DNA from: an uncultured Dorea sp.
GTDB taxonomy: Bacteria > Bacillota > Clostridia > Lachnospirales > Lachnospiraceae
Direction of reading: 5' to 3'
Assembly: GCA_910580235.1 (NCBI GenBank)
Contig: CAJTVU010000006.1
Coordinates: 1 to 64,000, forward strand
DNA length: 64,000 nucleotides
In this document: positions 6,049-13,706 of the stretch, piece after piece
Layout: each line of letters starts with the position of its first letter
Position numbering within the stretch: position 1 is the first letter of the stretch
Notes under the pieces: generated by a model
Told to the model about the DNA's origin: nothing
The model's database searches: none
What the model saw: only the letters and a program-made list of their open reading frames with translations
Position numbers and translations under genes: made by a program

Positions 6049-6804
6049 ATGAGGACAAAGCTGGAAGTATGTGTAGATTCTGTGGAGTCTGCGGTAATCG
6101 CGCAGGAGGGGGGCGCCGACTGTCTGGAAGTTTGTGCAAATCTTATTATAGGCGGTACAACGCCCGGAGTGAGCCAGTTCAAACAGATACGTAAGGCGTG
6201 TGATATAAAGTTAAATGTCCTGATCCGGCCGAGGTTCGGGGACTTTTTATATACAAGTACAGAATTCCAGATGATGAGAGAGGACATTCAGATGTTCCGG
6301 GAGCTGGGAGCCGACGGAACTGTAGCCGGGTGCCTGAAAGAAGACGGCTATTTGGATGTAGACAGGATGAGCGAGCTTAGGGAATGTGCTGATTCGCTGC
6401 GATTTACTCTGCACCGGGCATTTGATGTATGCCGGGATCCGTACCAGGCGCTTGAGGAGGCTGTATCACTGGGGATCGATACGATCCTTACATCCGGGCA
6501 GGCCTCCTGCTGTGCAGAAGGAAGGGGGATCCTGAAAAAGTTGATCGCTCAGGCAGATGAAAGGATTGAGATCTTAGTGGGCGGCGGAGTAAATGATGAG
6601 GTGATCCGCAGTATGATAGAGGATGTCCGTGCGAGCAGCTTCCATATGTCAGGAAAGCAGATTATAAAGAGCGGTATGGCTTATCGAAAGCCGTGCGTGA
6701 ATATGGGCCTGCCTTGCTTCAGTGAATTTGATATTTTACGGACGGACAAGAAAGAAATCCAAAAAGCAAGATGTGCAATAGATGAAATGTTGGGGGAGTA
6801 TTAA
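6049..6804 (+). CDS. cutC: CutC family protein (copper homeostasis)
   Basis: A 251-residue TIM-barrel protein. It shows the CutC signatures LEVCVDS near the N-terminus, GADCLEVC, GGTTPG, LIRPRFGDF, HRAFDV and a C-terminal ILVGGGVN segment. CutC proteins are cytosolic and have been linked to copper tolerance, though the biochemical activity is unsettled. The length is normal. A GGAGGACGGGAG-like site stands upstream of the ATG. It is a monocistronic gene on the chromosomal side of the element remnants, with no copper ATPase or regulator nearby. Confidence 0.92.
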   Translation: MRTKLEVCVDSVESAVIAQEGGADCLEVCANLIIGGTTPGVSQFKQIRKACDIKLNVLIRPRFGDFLYTSTEFQMMREDIQMFRELGADGTVAGCLKEDGYLDVDRMSELRECADSLRFTLHRAFDVCRDPYQALEEAVSLGIDTILTSGQASCCAEGRGILKKLIAQADERIEILVGGGVNDEVIRSMIEDVRASSFHMSGKQIIKSGMAYRKPCVNMGLPCFSEFDILRTDKKEIQKARCAIDEMLGEY

Positions 6805-6934
6805 CAGGTCAGGGCGTATCATTGCAGAGCGTGCCGTTCATAACAAAAAGCGGGCCTTTTAGGCGATATCCTTGTATCTATATTCTGATTTCATTATAAT
6901 ATGTTGTAAACTGAAGGCAAAAGGAGTGGTCGAA

Positions 6935-7645
6935 GTGATCAGAATTGCAGTCTGTGAGGATGAGCAGATCTTTCTGGAACAATTGACGGCTAACATAAGA
7001 GCTATATTGGATAAGCATTCGATTATATATCACATGGAGGCATATACGAATGGCGCTGCTCTTTTGGCGCGTGAGGCATTTGATATTTTATTCCTTGATA
7101 TTGTTATGGAGCCTTTTAATGGGTTGGAGCTGGCAAAGAAGCTGCGTGCAAGAGGAGACGCGAGCAGGATGATTTTTATTACGTCGCATGAGCAATATGC
7201 GATAAATGCATATGACGTCCAGGCATATCATTACCTGACCAAGCCTGTGGATATAAAAAAGATGGAAGACGTGCTCTTGAAGCTATGTGGTCTTCTCAAG
7301 GAAGAATACGGGCGTGCTATCACTATTCGTCAGGGAACGACTGTAAGAAGAGTCCCATTTGAACAGATATTATATTTGGAGATTATGGACAGGAAGATTT
7401 ATCTGCATAAAAATAGAGAGTATTTCCCATTTTATGGTAAGCTTGGTGAGCTTGAGGCAATGCTGCCAGATACATTCTTCCGCTGCCATCGGAGCTATAT
7501 TGTTAATTTTGACCATGTACAGCGCTATAAAAAAGAAGAGATCTGGTTAGACAATGAAGAAGCCATACCTCTGTCCAGGCGCAGATACCAGGCGTTTGGA
7601 CAGGGATTCATGCACTATCTGAGCAAAAGAGGGGATGTCTTTTGA
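6935..7645 (+). CDS. LytTR-family response regulator (AgrA-like)
   Basis: An N-terminal receiver domain (residues about 1-115) has the acidic pair CEDE, the phospho-acceptor Asp in FLDIV and the conserved Lys in YLTKPV. A C-terminal LytTR DNA-binding domain (about 140-236) contains FFRCHRSYIVN. The start was placed at GTG 6935 because AAGGAG lies 8 nt upstream; the longer frame has no such site. It overlaps the histidine kinase gene by 4 bp, so they form one two-component operon. No agrB or agrD gene is adjacent, so the signal and the targets are unknown. Confidence 0.9.
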   Translation: MIRIAVCEDEQIFLEQLTANIRAILDKHSIIYHMEAYTNGAALLAREAFDILFLDIVMEPFNGLELAKKLRARGDASRMIFITSHEQYAINAYDVQAYHYLTKPVDIKKMEDVLLKLCGLLKEEYGRAITIRQGTTVRRVPFEQILYLEIMDRKIYLHKNREYFPFYGKLGELEAMLPDTFFRCHRSYIVNFDHVQRYKKEEIWLDNEEAIPLSRRRYQAFGQGFMHYLSKRGDVF

Positions 7646-8940
7646 GTATTTCAATAATATATACGACAGCCTTAGGGGTCTTTCTTACTTTTTACCAGTA
7701 TCTTTTTTTAAAAGAAATGCTTGGGACGAAGCATCGTTATGCTTATCTGGGGTTTTATCTGGGAACCTGGCTGTATGGGCATATAAATGTGTGGTTTTAT
7801 ATTGCTGGCACTGTGTGGGGGAATTTCATATATTTGTGTGTTTGTGCATTTGCGCTTAATACATTGCTGTTTCATGGCAGTATAATAAAGAAGATTTTTT
7901 TTATTTTGTGGATGTATGGGGTCCAGGAAGTAGCATGTAGCATATTCTTCCCGCTGTTCCGGGCAATGGCGGTTTTAAGTGGGAACGATGGGGATTCGGA
8001 TATTATTCTGAAGGCCGTCGATCTGCTGGCATGTCTTATAGCCATTGTTACAATGGGGATTTTAAGGAGAAAGCTCCATCTGCTTAAACGTGAGTTTGAG
8101 GATCGCGACGGCATTTATCTTATATGTATGATTGTATTTATCTGTGCTGCGGTCAGCATGATGTCCACGATGATTGCCGGAGTGGGAGAATGGGATGCCG
8201 AGTATATATATGCAGTTGTCCTTCCAGGTGTTTTGATTGCAGTTGGAGGGGAAATCCTTTACGTTTATCTTATTGTCATGTTGGAGCAGCGCTTAGTAGA
8301 AAAATTGGCAAAACAACGCTATCAGATGCTGAAGCAGCACATGGAGATCTCAAAAGAGCAATACGATCAGTTTGTAAAGATCCGACATGACTTGAAGAAT
8401 CACAGCTTATGTCTTACACAGCTGTTAGCAAATGGAAACGTAGAAGATGCAAAACGGTATCTTGGACAATGGAGCGCCAGCATCGAGAAGAATGATGTGT
8501 CCATACGGACAGGCTCTGTTTTTGCTGACGCCCTGTTAAATCCCAAATACCTCCAGGCAAAGGAGCTCGGGATTGATATTTTGATTCAAATGAGCGTTCC
8601 GGGAGAGGAGAAGATTGCGCCTGTAGATCTCTGCTGTCTGCTGGCAAATGCGTTAGACAATGCAATAGAAGCTTGCAAGCGGGGGATAGAGGCGGGCTAT
8701 CCTGCCGGGTGGATACGGATGAAGTCACAGATACATTCGAATTATTGGGTATTTGAAATATCGAACAGTACCTATATAGCGGTTAGAGAGCACGAGGGCA
8801 GGTTCCTGTCCTCCAAACAGATCCCAATGAGCGGGGTAGGCCTGCATAATATCAGAACGGTTGTCGAGCGGTATGAAGGGGCGCTGGACTTAAAGAGCGG
8901 AGCATGTTTTACGCTAAATGCGATGTTCCCATTGCCTTAG
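7642..8940 (+). CDS. AgrC-like GHKL sensor histidine kinase
   Basis: 432 residues. The N-terminal half contains about six hydrophobic membrane segments (residues about 1-215). A coiled stretch then leads to the phospho-acceptor box KIRHDLKNH and a GHKL ATPase domain with the N box ALDNAIEAC and GVGLHNI as the G box. This is the architecture of peptide-sensing AgrC/ComD kinases. It starts at TTG overlapping the response-regulator stop by 4 nt. It presumably phosphorylates the upstream LytTR regulator. The ligand is unknown. Confidence 0.9.
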   Translation: MSISIIYTTALGVFLTFYQYLFLKEMLGTKHRYAYLGFYLGTWLYGHINVWFYIAGTVWGNFIYLCVCAFALNTLLFHGSIIKKIFFILWMYGVQEVACSIFFPLFRAMAVLSGNDGDSDIILKAVDLLACLIAIVTMGILRRKLHLLKREFEDRDGIYLICMIVFICAAVSMMSTMIAGVGEWDAEYIYAVVLPGVLIAVGGEILYVYLIVMLEQRLVEKLAKQRYQMLKQHMEISKEQYDQFVKIRHDLKNHSLCLTQLLANGNVEDAKRYLGQWSASIEKNDVSIRTGSVFADALLNPKYLQAKELGIDILIQMSVPGEEKIAPVDLCCLLANALDNAIEACKRGIEAGYPAGWIRMKSQIHSNYWVFEISNSTYIAVREHEGRFLSSKQIPMSGVGLHNIRTVVERYEGALDLKSGACFTLNAMFPLP

Positions 8941-8958
8941 GCATCGAAAAATAATCCA

Positions 8959-8987
8959 TTTACATCATCTGTATAAAGCGCTATAGC
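8959..8987 (+). promoter_or_regulatory. Promoter of the 9035 gene
   Basis: TTTACA, 17 nt, TATAGC, ending 48 bp before the start codon. Confidence 0.5.
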
Positions 8988-9034
8988 ATGTTATCCGATA
9001 CTTCGGTAAAGAAATCAGATTGGAGGATTCGGAT

Positions 9035-9628
9035 ATGTACATTAGCGCAGGCAAAGTAAATGGTTTATTCCATATAGAGGCAGTAAACCATAAATTGAAT
9101 CAAAACGGAGGGGGCAGAGAAGAAAAGGGGGTGTCCTTACGCAGTGACATTGCCATGATATCACAAAATGGGAAGGCAATGAGCGCGATAGAGAGGCTGA
9201 TGAGACAAAAGGATTTCATCAGAGAATGTAAGGACTCCTTGATCGAGCAGATGATAGATAAAGAAAGCGGGAGCTGTTCTGCCGATGTTGCAAAGAAAAT
9301 AGAAGAATATGAGAAGCAATTAGATTCGCTTGATGAACAAATTGCGAAAGAACTGGCGGAACAGGAAGACGGATCGGAGGAGATAGAAGAAAAAAATATA
9401 TACAAAGGGAATCGGCTGTTAACAAAGGAAGAAGTAGATTATAGAAAGATGGCGGAGCTTACAGAGATGTCTGTGAAGCTAAGCCAGGGCAAGGTGATAG
9501 ATTCGGTCAGGAACAGATTAGAAGGGGAAAAGAATGTGCTCGAGGCTGAATTAAAGTCCGAAGATTCGGACAGCAAAAGACAAAGAGTAGCGGAAATCGA
9601 GATAAACATGAGAAAAATGAAGATATAG
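9035..9628 (+). CDS. Coiled-coil hypothetical protein
   Basis: The 197-residue protein is highly charged and mostly helical, with coiled-coil segments at about 60-115 (EEYEKQLDSLDEQIAKELAE) and 140-195. There is no signal peptide, membrane segment or catalytic motif. The start was set at the ATG at 9035, 8 nt after GGAGG; the TTG further upstream contains the ribosome binding site itself. It has its own promoter and a strong terminator. The function is not recognised. Its position behind the AgrC-like kinase makes it a possible target, which is only a suggestion. Confidence 0.75.
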   Translation: MYISAGKVNGLFHIEAVNHKLNQNGGGREEKGVSLRSDIAMISQNGKAMSAIERLMRQKDFIRECKDSLIEQMIDKESGSCSADVAKKIEEYEKQLDSLDEQIAKELAEQEDGSEEIEEKNIYKGNRLLTKEEVDYRKMAELTEMSVKLSQGKVIDSVRNRLEGEKNVLEAELKSEDSDSKRQRVAEIEINMRKMKI

Positions 9629-9654
9629 ATCAGTCTTAAAGATATAACGAAGAT

Positions 9655-9686
9655 TGCCCAGAAGCGTTCTGCTCTGGGCATTTTTT
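9655..9686 (+). terminator. Terminator between convergent genes
   Basis: TGCCCAGA and TCTGGGCA pair around a short GC-containing loop, followed by TTTTTT. The downstream convergent gene ends inside it. Confidence 0.85.
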
Positions 9687-9888
9687 AAATCTTTTTCTGG
9701 ATATTGGCATATATCCTATGATACTGTTCTGCTGTCAGGCTTGGAATATCAGAGAGATGGAGCTGATCCAGCTCCTTTTTCATGTAGGCGTTCTGTAATT
9801 TATTGAAAGAGCATAAGAAATTGAATAGTTTGATGCGGTCATGTGAGACAGCATATAATAATAGCTTGCTATAAATTTTTAAAATCAT
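9685..9888 (-). CDS. Small hypothetical protein, 67 aa
   Basis: A short helical protein with no membrane segment and no recognised domain; the C-terminal half is MKKELDQLHLSDIPSL followed by an aromatic-rich helix. It is likely real because a strong AAGGAGGG site precedes its ATG and a good sigma-A promoter with a palindrome in the spacer lies upstream. It is divergent from the small HTH gene at 10000, which may regulate it through that palindrome. Confidence 0.6.
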   Translation of the reverse strand: MILKIYSKLLLYAVSHDRIKLFNFLCSFNKLQNAYMKKELDQLHLSDIPSLTAEQYHRIYANIQKKI

Positions 9889-9912
9889 ATAGGCCCTCCT
9901 TGAGTTTATTTT

Positions 9913-9941
9913 ATTATAGACAAATATTTGTGTATATACAA
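9913..9941 (-). promoter_or_regulatory. Promoter with palindromic operator candidate
   Basis: Minus strand TTGTAT, 17 nt, TATAAT. The spacer contains the perfect palindrome ACAAATATTTGT (9920-9931), a plausible site for the neighbouring HTH protein. Confidence 0.6.
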
Positions 9942-9999
9942 CCCATTTTGGACACAGGATAATAAAGATGAAATTCTGAATTGAGAGGAGAGTACAGAT

Positions 10000-10206
10000 G
10001 TGATTTCTTATGCGCCATTATGGAAGACAATGAAAGAAAGGAATGTAACGACATATACCCTCATTTATAAAAAGAATTTCAGCCCATATACTATTAATAG
10101 CCTAAAGCACAATAGATCTATTACAATGAATACATTAGAGCGTTTATGTAAGGCTCTGGACTGTACCGCAGACAGTGTGGTTGAATTTATAGATGATGAA
10201 AGCTGA
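10000..10206 (+). CDS. Small Cro/CI-type HTH protein
   Basis: 68 residues, essentially one helix-turn-helix (TLIYKKNFSPYTINSLKHN). It is a paralog of the integrative-element protein at 4120: LWKTM, the asparagine-rich NRS/NKN recognition region and LCKALDC/LCNILNC align. It starts at GTG with GAGAGGAG upstream. It is divergent from the 67-residue gene, forming a small self-contained pair that could be a domesticated remnant of an element. Confidence 0.75.
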   Translation: MISYAPLWKTMKERNVTTYTLIYKKNFSPYTINSLKHNRSITMNTLERLCKALDCTADSVVEFIDDES

Positions 10207-10283
10207 TATCTTTGTAATTTGTAAGATGAGAATTGAGAGTCCTTTCTTTCATAATAAGTTAGAGGCGGGCAATCTGGGAATGC

Positions 10284-10312
10284 TTGACGAAACAGGGATC
10301 CTACTATATAAT
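10284..10312 (+). promoter_or_regulatory. Promoter of the larBCE operon
   Basis: TTGACG, 17 nt, TATAAT. The expected start point (about 10319) is immediately before a terminator-like hairpin. Confidence 0.75.
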
Positions 10313-10320
10313 TGTAAAAA

Positions 10321-10362
10321 GAGACCGGATTCTGCATTGTGTATGCGGAGTTCGGTTCTTTT
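10321..10362 (+). promoter_or_regulatory. Terminator-like leader hairpin before larB
   Basis: GACCGGATTCTGCAT pairs with ATGCGGAGTTCGGTT (several G.T pairs, one bulge), followed by CTTTT. It fills almost the whole leader between the predicted start point and the larB ribosome binding site (10366-10373), so it would act as an attenuator or a 5' stabilising element rather than as the end of another gene. Confidence 0.6.
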
Positions 10363-10379
10363 GGCAAGGAGGGCGCATA

Positions 10380-11129
10380 ATGGACGCACGTGAAGTACTG
10401 ACGCGGTTGAAGGATGGAGAGATAACGGTAGAAGAAGCAGAATTATATTTTCGCCGTCAGCCTTTTGAAGAGCTGGGCTATGCGAAGCTGGATACCCACA
10501 GGAAGATGCGGTCTGGATTCCCGGAAGTCATTTTCTGTATGGGAAAGGCGGATAAGCATTTGCTGGAAATCGTGGGAAAGCTCTACGAAGCGGAAGGGGA
10601 GGTCATGGGGACCCGCGCAACGAAAGAGCAGTACGAGATGTTGAAAGAAAGCTATCCGAATCTTGTATATGATGAGCTATCGGGGATCATTAAGATAGAA
10701 AAAGAAGATAAGAAGCGTATTGGATGTATCACGGTCTGCACTGCGGGGACGGCGGACATTGCGGTGGCAGAAGAAGCGGCGCAGGTGGCAGAATATTTTG
10801 GAGCTCACGTGGAGCGTGTCTATGATGTGGGCGTGAGCGGGCTTCACAGGCTTTTGTCTTCCATGGAGACTATCCAGAAAGCGAACTGTGTCATCGCGGT
10901 GGCAGGCATGGAGGGCGCTCTTGGAAGCGTTATCGGCGGCCTGGTGGACAAACCGGTCATTGCGGTCCCGACATCTGTGGGGTACGGTGCGAACATGAAG
11001 GGGATCTCTGCCCTTCTGACCATGATCAATTCCTGCGCCAACGGGGTCGCTGTGGTCAACATCGACAATGGCTACGGCGCGGGCTATATGGCGGCGCAGA
11101 TTAATAAGCTGGGGGTGCGTGATGAGTAA
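10380..11129 (+). CDS. larB: LarB, pyridinium biscarboxylate synthase
   Basis: First enzyme of nickel-pincer nucleotide synthesis: carboxylates nicotinic acid adenine dinucleotide at C5 of the ring and releases AMP, giving the biscarboxylate mononucleotide. The 249-residue product has an N-terminal helical part (EVLTRLKDGEIT) and a PurE-like C-terminal half with TVCTAGTADIAVAEEA, YDVGVSGLHR, VAGMEGAL and AVPTSVGYGA. The start follows AAGGAGGG. It overlaps larC by 8 bp and begins a three-gene operon. LarA, the usual consumer of the cofactor, is not in the window. Confidence 0.93.
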   Translation: MDAREVLTRLKDGEITVEEAELYFRRQPFEELGYAKLDTHRKMRSGFPEVIFCMGKADKHLLEIVGKLYEAEGEVMGTRATKEQYEMLKESYPNLVYDELSGIIKIEKEDKKRIGCITVCTAGTADIAVAEEAAQVAEYFGAHVERVYDVGVSGLHRLLSSMETIQKANCVIAVAGMEGALGSVIGGLVDKPVIAVPTSVGYGANMKGISALLTMINSCANGVAVVNIDNGYGAGYMAAQINKLGVRDE

Positions 11130-12432
11130 GACATTATATTTGGAATGCTACAGTGGGATCAGCGGAGACATGGCGGTGGGCGCTCTTCTGGACTTGGGGG
11201 CGGACGAAGAGGCGCTGGAACGGCAGCTTCAAAGCCTTCCGGTAGAGGGATATCGTGTGGAGATAAGCCGGGTAAAGAAGTCCGGGCTCTCTGCCTGTGA
11301 TTTTAATGTAATCTTGGATGAAGCCCATGAAAATCACGACCATGACAATGAATATTTGTATGGCCATCATAGCCATGGCCACGAGGGGCGTTCTCACATA
11401 CATGAGCATAGCCGCGGACATGAGGGACATTCTCATGCTCACGCACATGCCCATGAGCATCGTGGCCTGACAGAGATATTGCACATTATTGAGCATTCAC
11501 ATATCACGGAGAAGGCGAAGGAGACAGCCTCTGAGATCTTCCGGGTGCTTGCAGAGGCCGAAGCGAAGGCGCATGGCACTACGATTGAAGAAGTGCATTT
11601 CCATGAGGTAGGAGCGGTGGATTCCATCGTAGATATTGTGGCGGCGGCAATCTGTCTGGATAATCTTAATATTACAGAAGTGATCGTGCCGGAGCTTTAT
11701 GAAGGGCGGGGAGTTATACGGTGCCAGCACGGCGTTATACCCGTGCCTGTGCCGGCGACGGCAAACATTGTGCAAACGTATGGACTGACCCTTCGTATGG
11801 CGGACGTGGAAGCGGAGCTTGTTACGCCTACCGGGGCGGCGATTGCGGCGGCGATACGGACGCGGGATAAGCTTCCGTCAGGCTACAGGATCGTCAGGAC
11901 GGGCCTGGGCGCCGGGAAACGGGATTATGGAAGGACGAGCGTCCTTCGGGTGATGTTGATTGAAGAGGAAGTAAAAGAGGAGGATCGTATCTGGAAGCTG
12001 GAGACGAATATTGACGACAGTATGGGGGAAGCCTTTGGCTATGTGATGGAAAGGCTGTTCGCAGCAGGTGCGAAAGACGTTTATTTTACGCCTATATATA
12101 TGAAGAAGAACCGCCCGGCATATGAGCTGAATGTTATTTGCGGCGAGGATAGGGTTCGAGAATTGGAGGAAGTCTTGTTCCGTGAGACGACTACTATTGG
12201 AGTGCGCCGCGTCGAGATGGCGCGCACAGTCCTAAAGCGCGATATACGGACAGTCTCCACTTCTCTTGGCGAAGCGCAGGTGAAAGTGTGCGGTTCGGAT
12301 GAAGGGAAGAGGGTATATCCAGAATATGAAAGCGTGGCGGAGATATGCAGGCGTACAGGGCGGCCTTATCAGGAAACGTGGAGGCAGGTGTGCCGCGAGG
12401 CGCAGGAAGAATTGGGATATGGACAGTTATAG
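11122..12432 (+). CDS. larC: LarC, nickel insertase for the NPN cofactor
   Basis: Inserts nickel into the dithio-pincer nucleotide. The 436-residue protein begins with the LarC signature YLECYSGISGDM, has a long histidine-rich loop (residues about 65-112, with HHSHGHEG and HAHAHAHEHRG) that probably stores or delivers nickel, then EVHFHEVGAVDS, LVTPTGAAI and a C-terminal domain with ETNIDDSMGE. In Lactiplantibacillus plantarum larC is expressed as two frames joined by programmed frameshifting; here it is one uninterrupted frame. It overlaps larB by 8 bp and larE by 14 bp. Confidence 0.93.
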   Translation: MSKTLYLECYSGISGDMAVGALLDLGADEEALERQLQSLPVEGYRVEISRVKKSGLSACDFNVILDEAHENHDHDNEYLYGHHSHGHEGRSHIHEHSRGHEGHSHAHAHAHEHRGLTEILHIIEHSHITEKAKETASEIFRVLAEAEAKAHGTTIEEVHFHEVGAVDSIVDIVAAAICLDNLNITEVIVPELYEGRGVIRCQHGVIPVPVPATANIVQTYGLTLRMADVEAELVTPTGAAIAAAIRTRDKLPSGYRIVRTGLGAGKRDYGRTSVLRVMLIEEEVKEEDRIWKLETNIDDSMGEAFGYVMERLFAAGAKDVYFTPIYMKKNRPAYELNVICGEDRVRELEEVLFRETTTIGVRRVEMARTVLKRDIRTVSTSLGEAQVKVCGSDEGKRVYPEYESVAEICRRTGRPYQETWRQVCREAQEELGYGQL

Positions 12433-13228
12433 GGCAAAAGTAGAGAGATTAAAAGAACAGATGGCGCAGTATGCTTCCGAAGATGTGGCCGTCGCTTTTT
12501 CAGGAGGGGTCGACAGCAGCCTTATCCTGAAGCTGGCCTGCAAGGAGGCGGAGCGGACAGGGCATATAGTATATGGAATTCTGTTCCACACGATGCTCCA
12601 CCCTTCCGGGGATATAGAAGAAGCGAGGGAGACGGCGAGGGAGGCGGGTGCCAGGTTCCAGGTACTGGAAGTAGATGAACTTGGCGCCGCGGGGATTGAG
12701 GATAATCCACGTGACAGATGTTACCGATGCAAACGATATTTGTTCGAGAAGCTCCGGGAAAGAGCGGAAGAGCTGGGCGTGGGGAGCATCCTGGAAGGGA
12801 CGAACGAGGATGACATGCACACGTACCGTCCGGGGATCCAGGCTGTGCGGGAGTTGGGGATCTTAAGCCCTCTTGCGGACGCAGGGCTTACAAAAGAGGA
12901 GATCCGTAAGCTGGCAAGGGAGGAGGGCATATCCGTGGCGGGGAAGCCATCCACGCCATGCCTTGCCACCAGGTTCCCATATGGCAGCAGGCTGTCCTAC
13001 GAGGAGATGGAACGAGTGGAGGAGGCAGAAAGGTGGCTTAGAGGGCTGGGGCTTTACAATGTGCGCCTCCGGGCGCATGGTGAGGTAGCCAGGATCGAGA
13101 CAGACAAAGAGGATCTCGAGCGTGTTATGGGAAAGAGGGAAGAGGCTGTCTCTAGATTGAAGGCTCTCGGATATAAGTATGTCGCTCTCGACCTGGAGGG
13201 ATTCCGTTCCGGGAGCATGGACGAGTGA
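12419..13228 (+). CDS. larE: LarE, ATP-dependent sacrificial sulfur transferase
   Basis: Adenylates and thiolates the biscarboxylate mononucleotide in nickel-pincer cofactor synthesis. The 269-residue PP-loop protein has the ATP motif AFSGGVDSSLI near residue 25, RCYRCK and TPCLATRFPYGS. The RCYRCK and PCLA cysteines are consistent with the variant LarE type in which a [4Fe-4S] cluster carries sulfur, but that is an inference. The start ATG lies 14 bp inside larC, in a different frame, giving strict translational coupling. Confidence 0.92.
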   Translation: MDSYRAKVERLKEQMAQYASEDVAVAFSGGVDSSLILKLACKEAERTGHIVYGILFHTMLHPSGDIEEARETAREAGARFQVLEVDELGAAGIEDNPRDRCYRCKRYLFEKLRERAEELGVGSILEGTNEDDMHTYRPGIQAVRELGILSPLADAGLTKEEIRKLAREEGISVAGKPSTPCLATRFPYGSRLSYEEMERVEEAERWLRGLGLYNVRLRAHGEVARIETDKEDLERVMGKREEAVSRLKALGYKYVALDLEGFRSGSMDE

Positions 13229-13256
13229 GAGGACAAAAAAGGCACGAAATGAGAGG

Positions 13257-13283
13257 AGGCCGACGCGTATGCGCCGGCCTTTG
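13257..13283 (+). terminator. Weak terminator after larE
   Basis: Hairpin GGCCG-A-CGC...GCG-C-CGGCC followed only by TTTGG. Stem is strong, T-run is poor. Confidence 0.45.
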
Positions 13284-13532
13284 GTGAGGAATGAAACAAT
13301 CTATGTAAATTTTACTTATTGTTAGGCGAAGCCATGTAATCATACAGACATATGTAAGATAAGTACAACTACCAGCTTCTTTAAATGTTAAACTTATTAT
13401 AACGGATAAATGTGAATGAGATGTGTCATAATATGGAAATGTTTCTAAAATTTCTTAAGAAATTTGGAAGATTTATGAGAGAAAAAGTAAGGGTAAAGAA
13501 TCGCAGAGGTTATATGATTTTTTATTTTTATA

Positions 13533-13560
13533 TTTACAAATCTAATTTTTGTGGTAGAAT
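13533..13560 (+). promoter_or_regulatory. Promoter of nrdAB
   Basis: TTTACA, 16 nt, TAGAAT, in an A+T-rich stretch. Between larE and nrdA (474 bp) this promoter, the boxes and the leader hairpin below are what I can see. Confidence 0.65.
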
Positions 13561-13606
13561 GTATAAATGTAGTGTTTGGATATTAAGAACATACTATATA
13601 TAGTAA
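13560..13606 (+). promoter_or_regulatory. Tandem NrdR-like boxes
   Basis: The 3' box ATACTATATATAGTAA (13591-13606) matches the NrdR consensus ACACWATATATWGTGT at 13 of 16 positions. A weaker half-matching box ends AGTGT at 13575. Centres are 31 bp apart, three helical turns, as for known NrdR box pairs, and the first box abuts the -10 element. Confidence 0.6.
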
Positions 13607-13611
13607 AAATG

Positions 13612-13662
13612 CTCTGCGTCTCCTTGTGCACTGAGGGTGTAGGAGCAATAAGGGAGGCAGAG
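13612..13662 (+). promoter_or_regulatory. Structured nrd leader
   Basis: CTCTGC (13612-13617) pairs with GCAGAG (13657-13662), and inside it CTCCT pairs with AGGAG. No T-run follows. It may shape ribosome access or RNA stability. Confidence 0.4.
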
Positions 13663-13673
13663 GGTTCTTACAT

Positions 13674-13706
13674 ATGAACAAGAGGAATAGGAGAAGGATT
13701 AGATGA
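13674..13706 (+). CDS. Possible 10-residue leader peptide before nrdA
   Basis: ATG-initiated MNKRNRRRIR ending in a TGA that overlaps the nrdA start codon (ATGA). AGAGGG stands 9 nt upstream. The arginine-rich codons coincide with the purine-rich ribosome binding site of nrdA, so the frame could be accidental. If translated it would couple nrdA translation to its own. Confidence 0.3.
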   Translation: MNKRNRRRIR

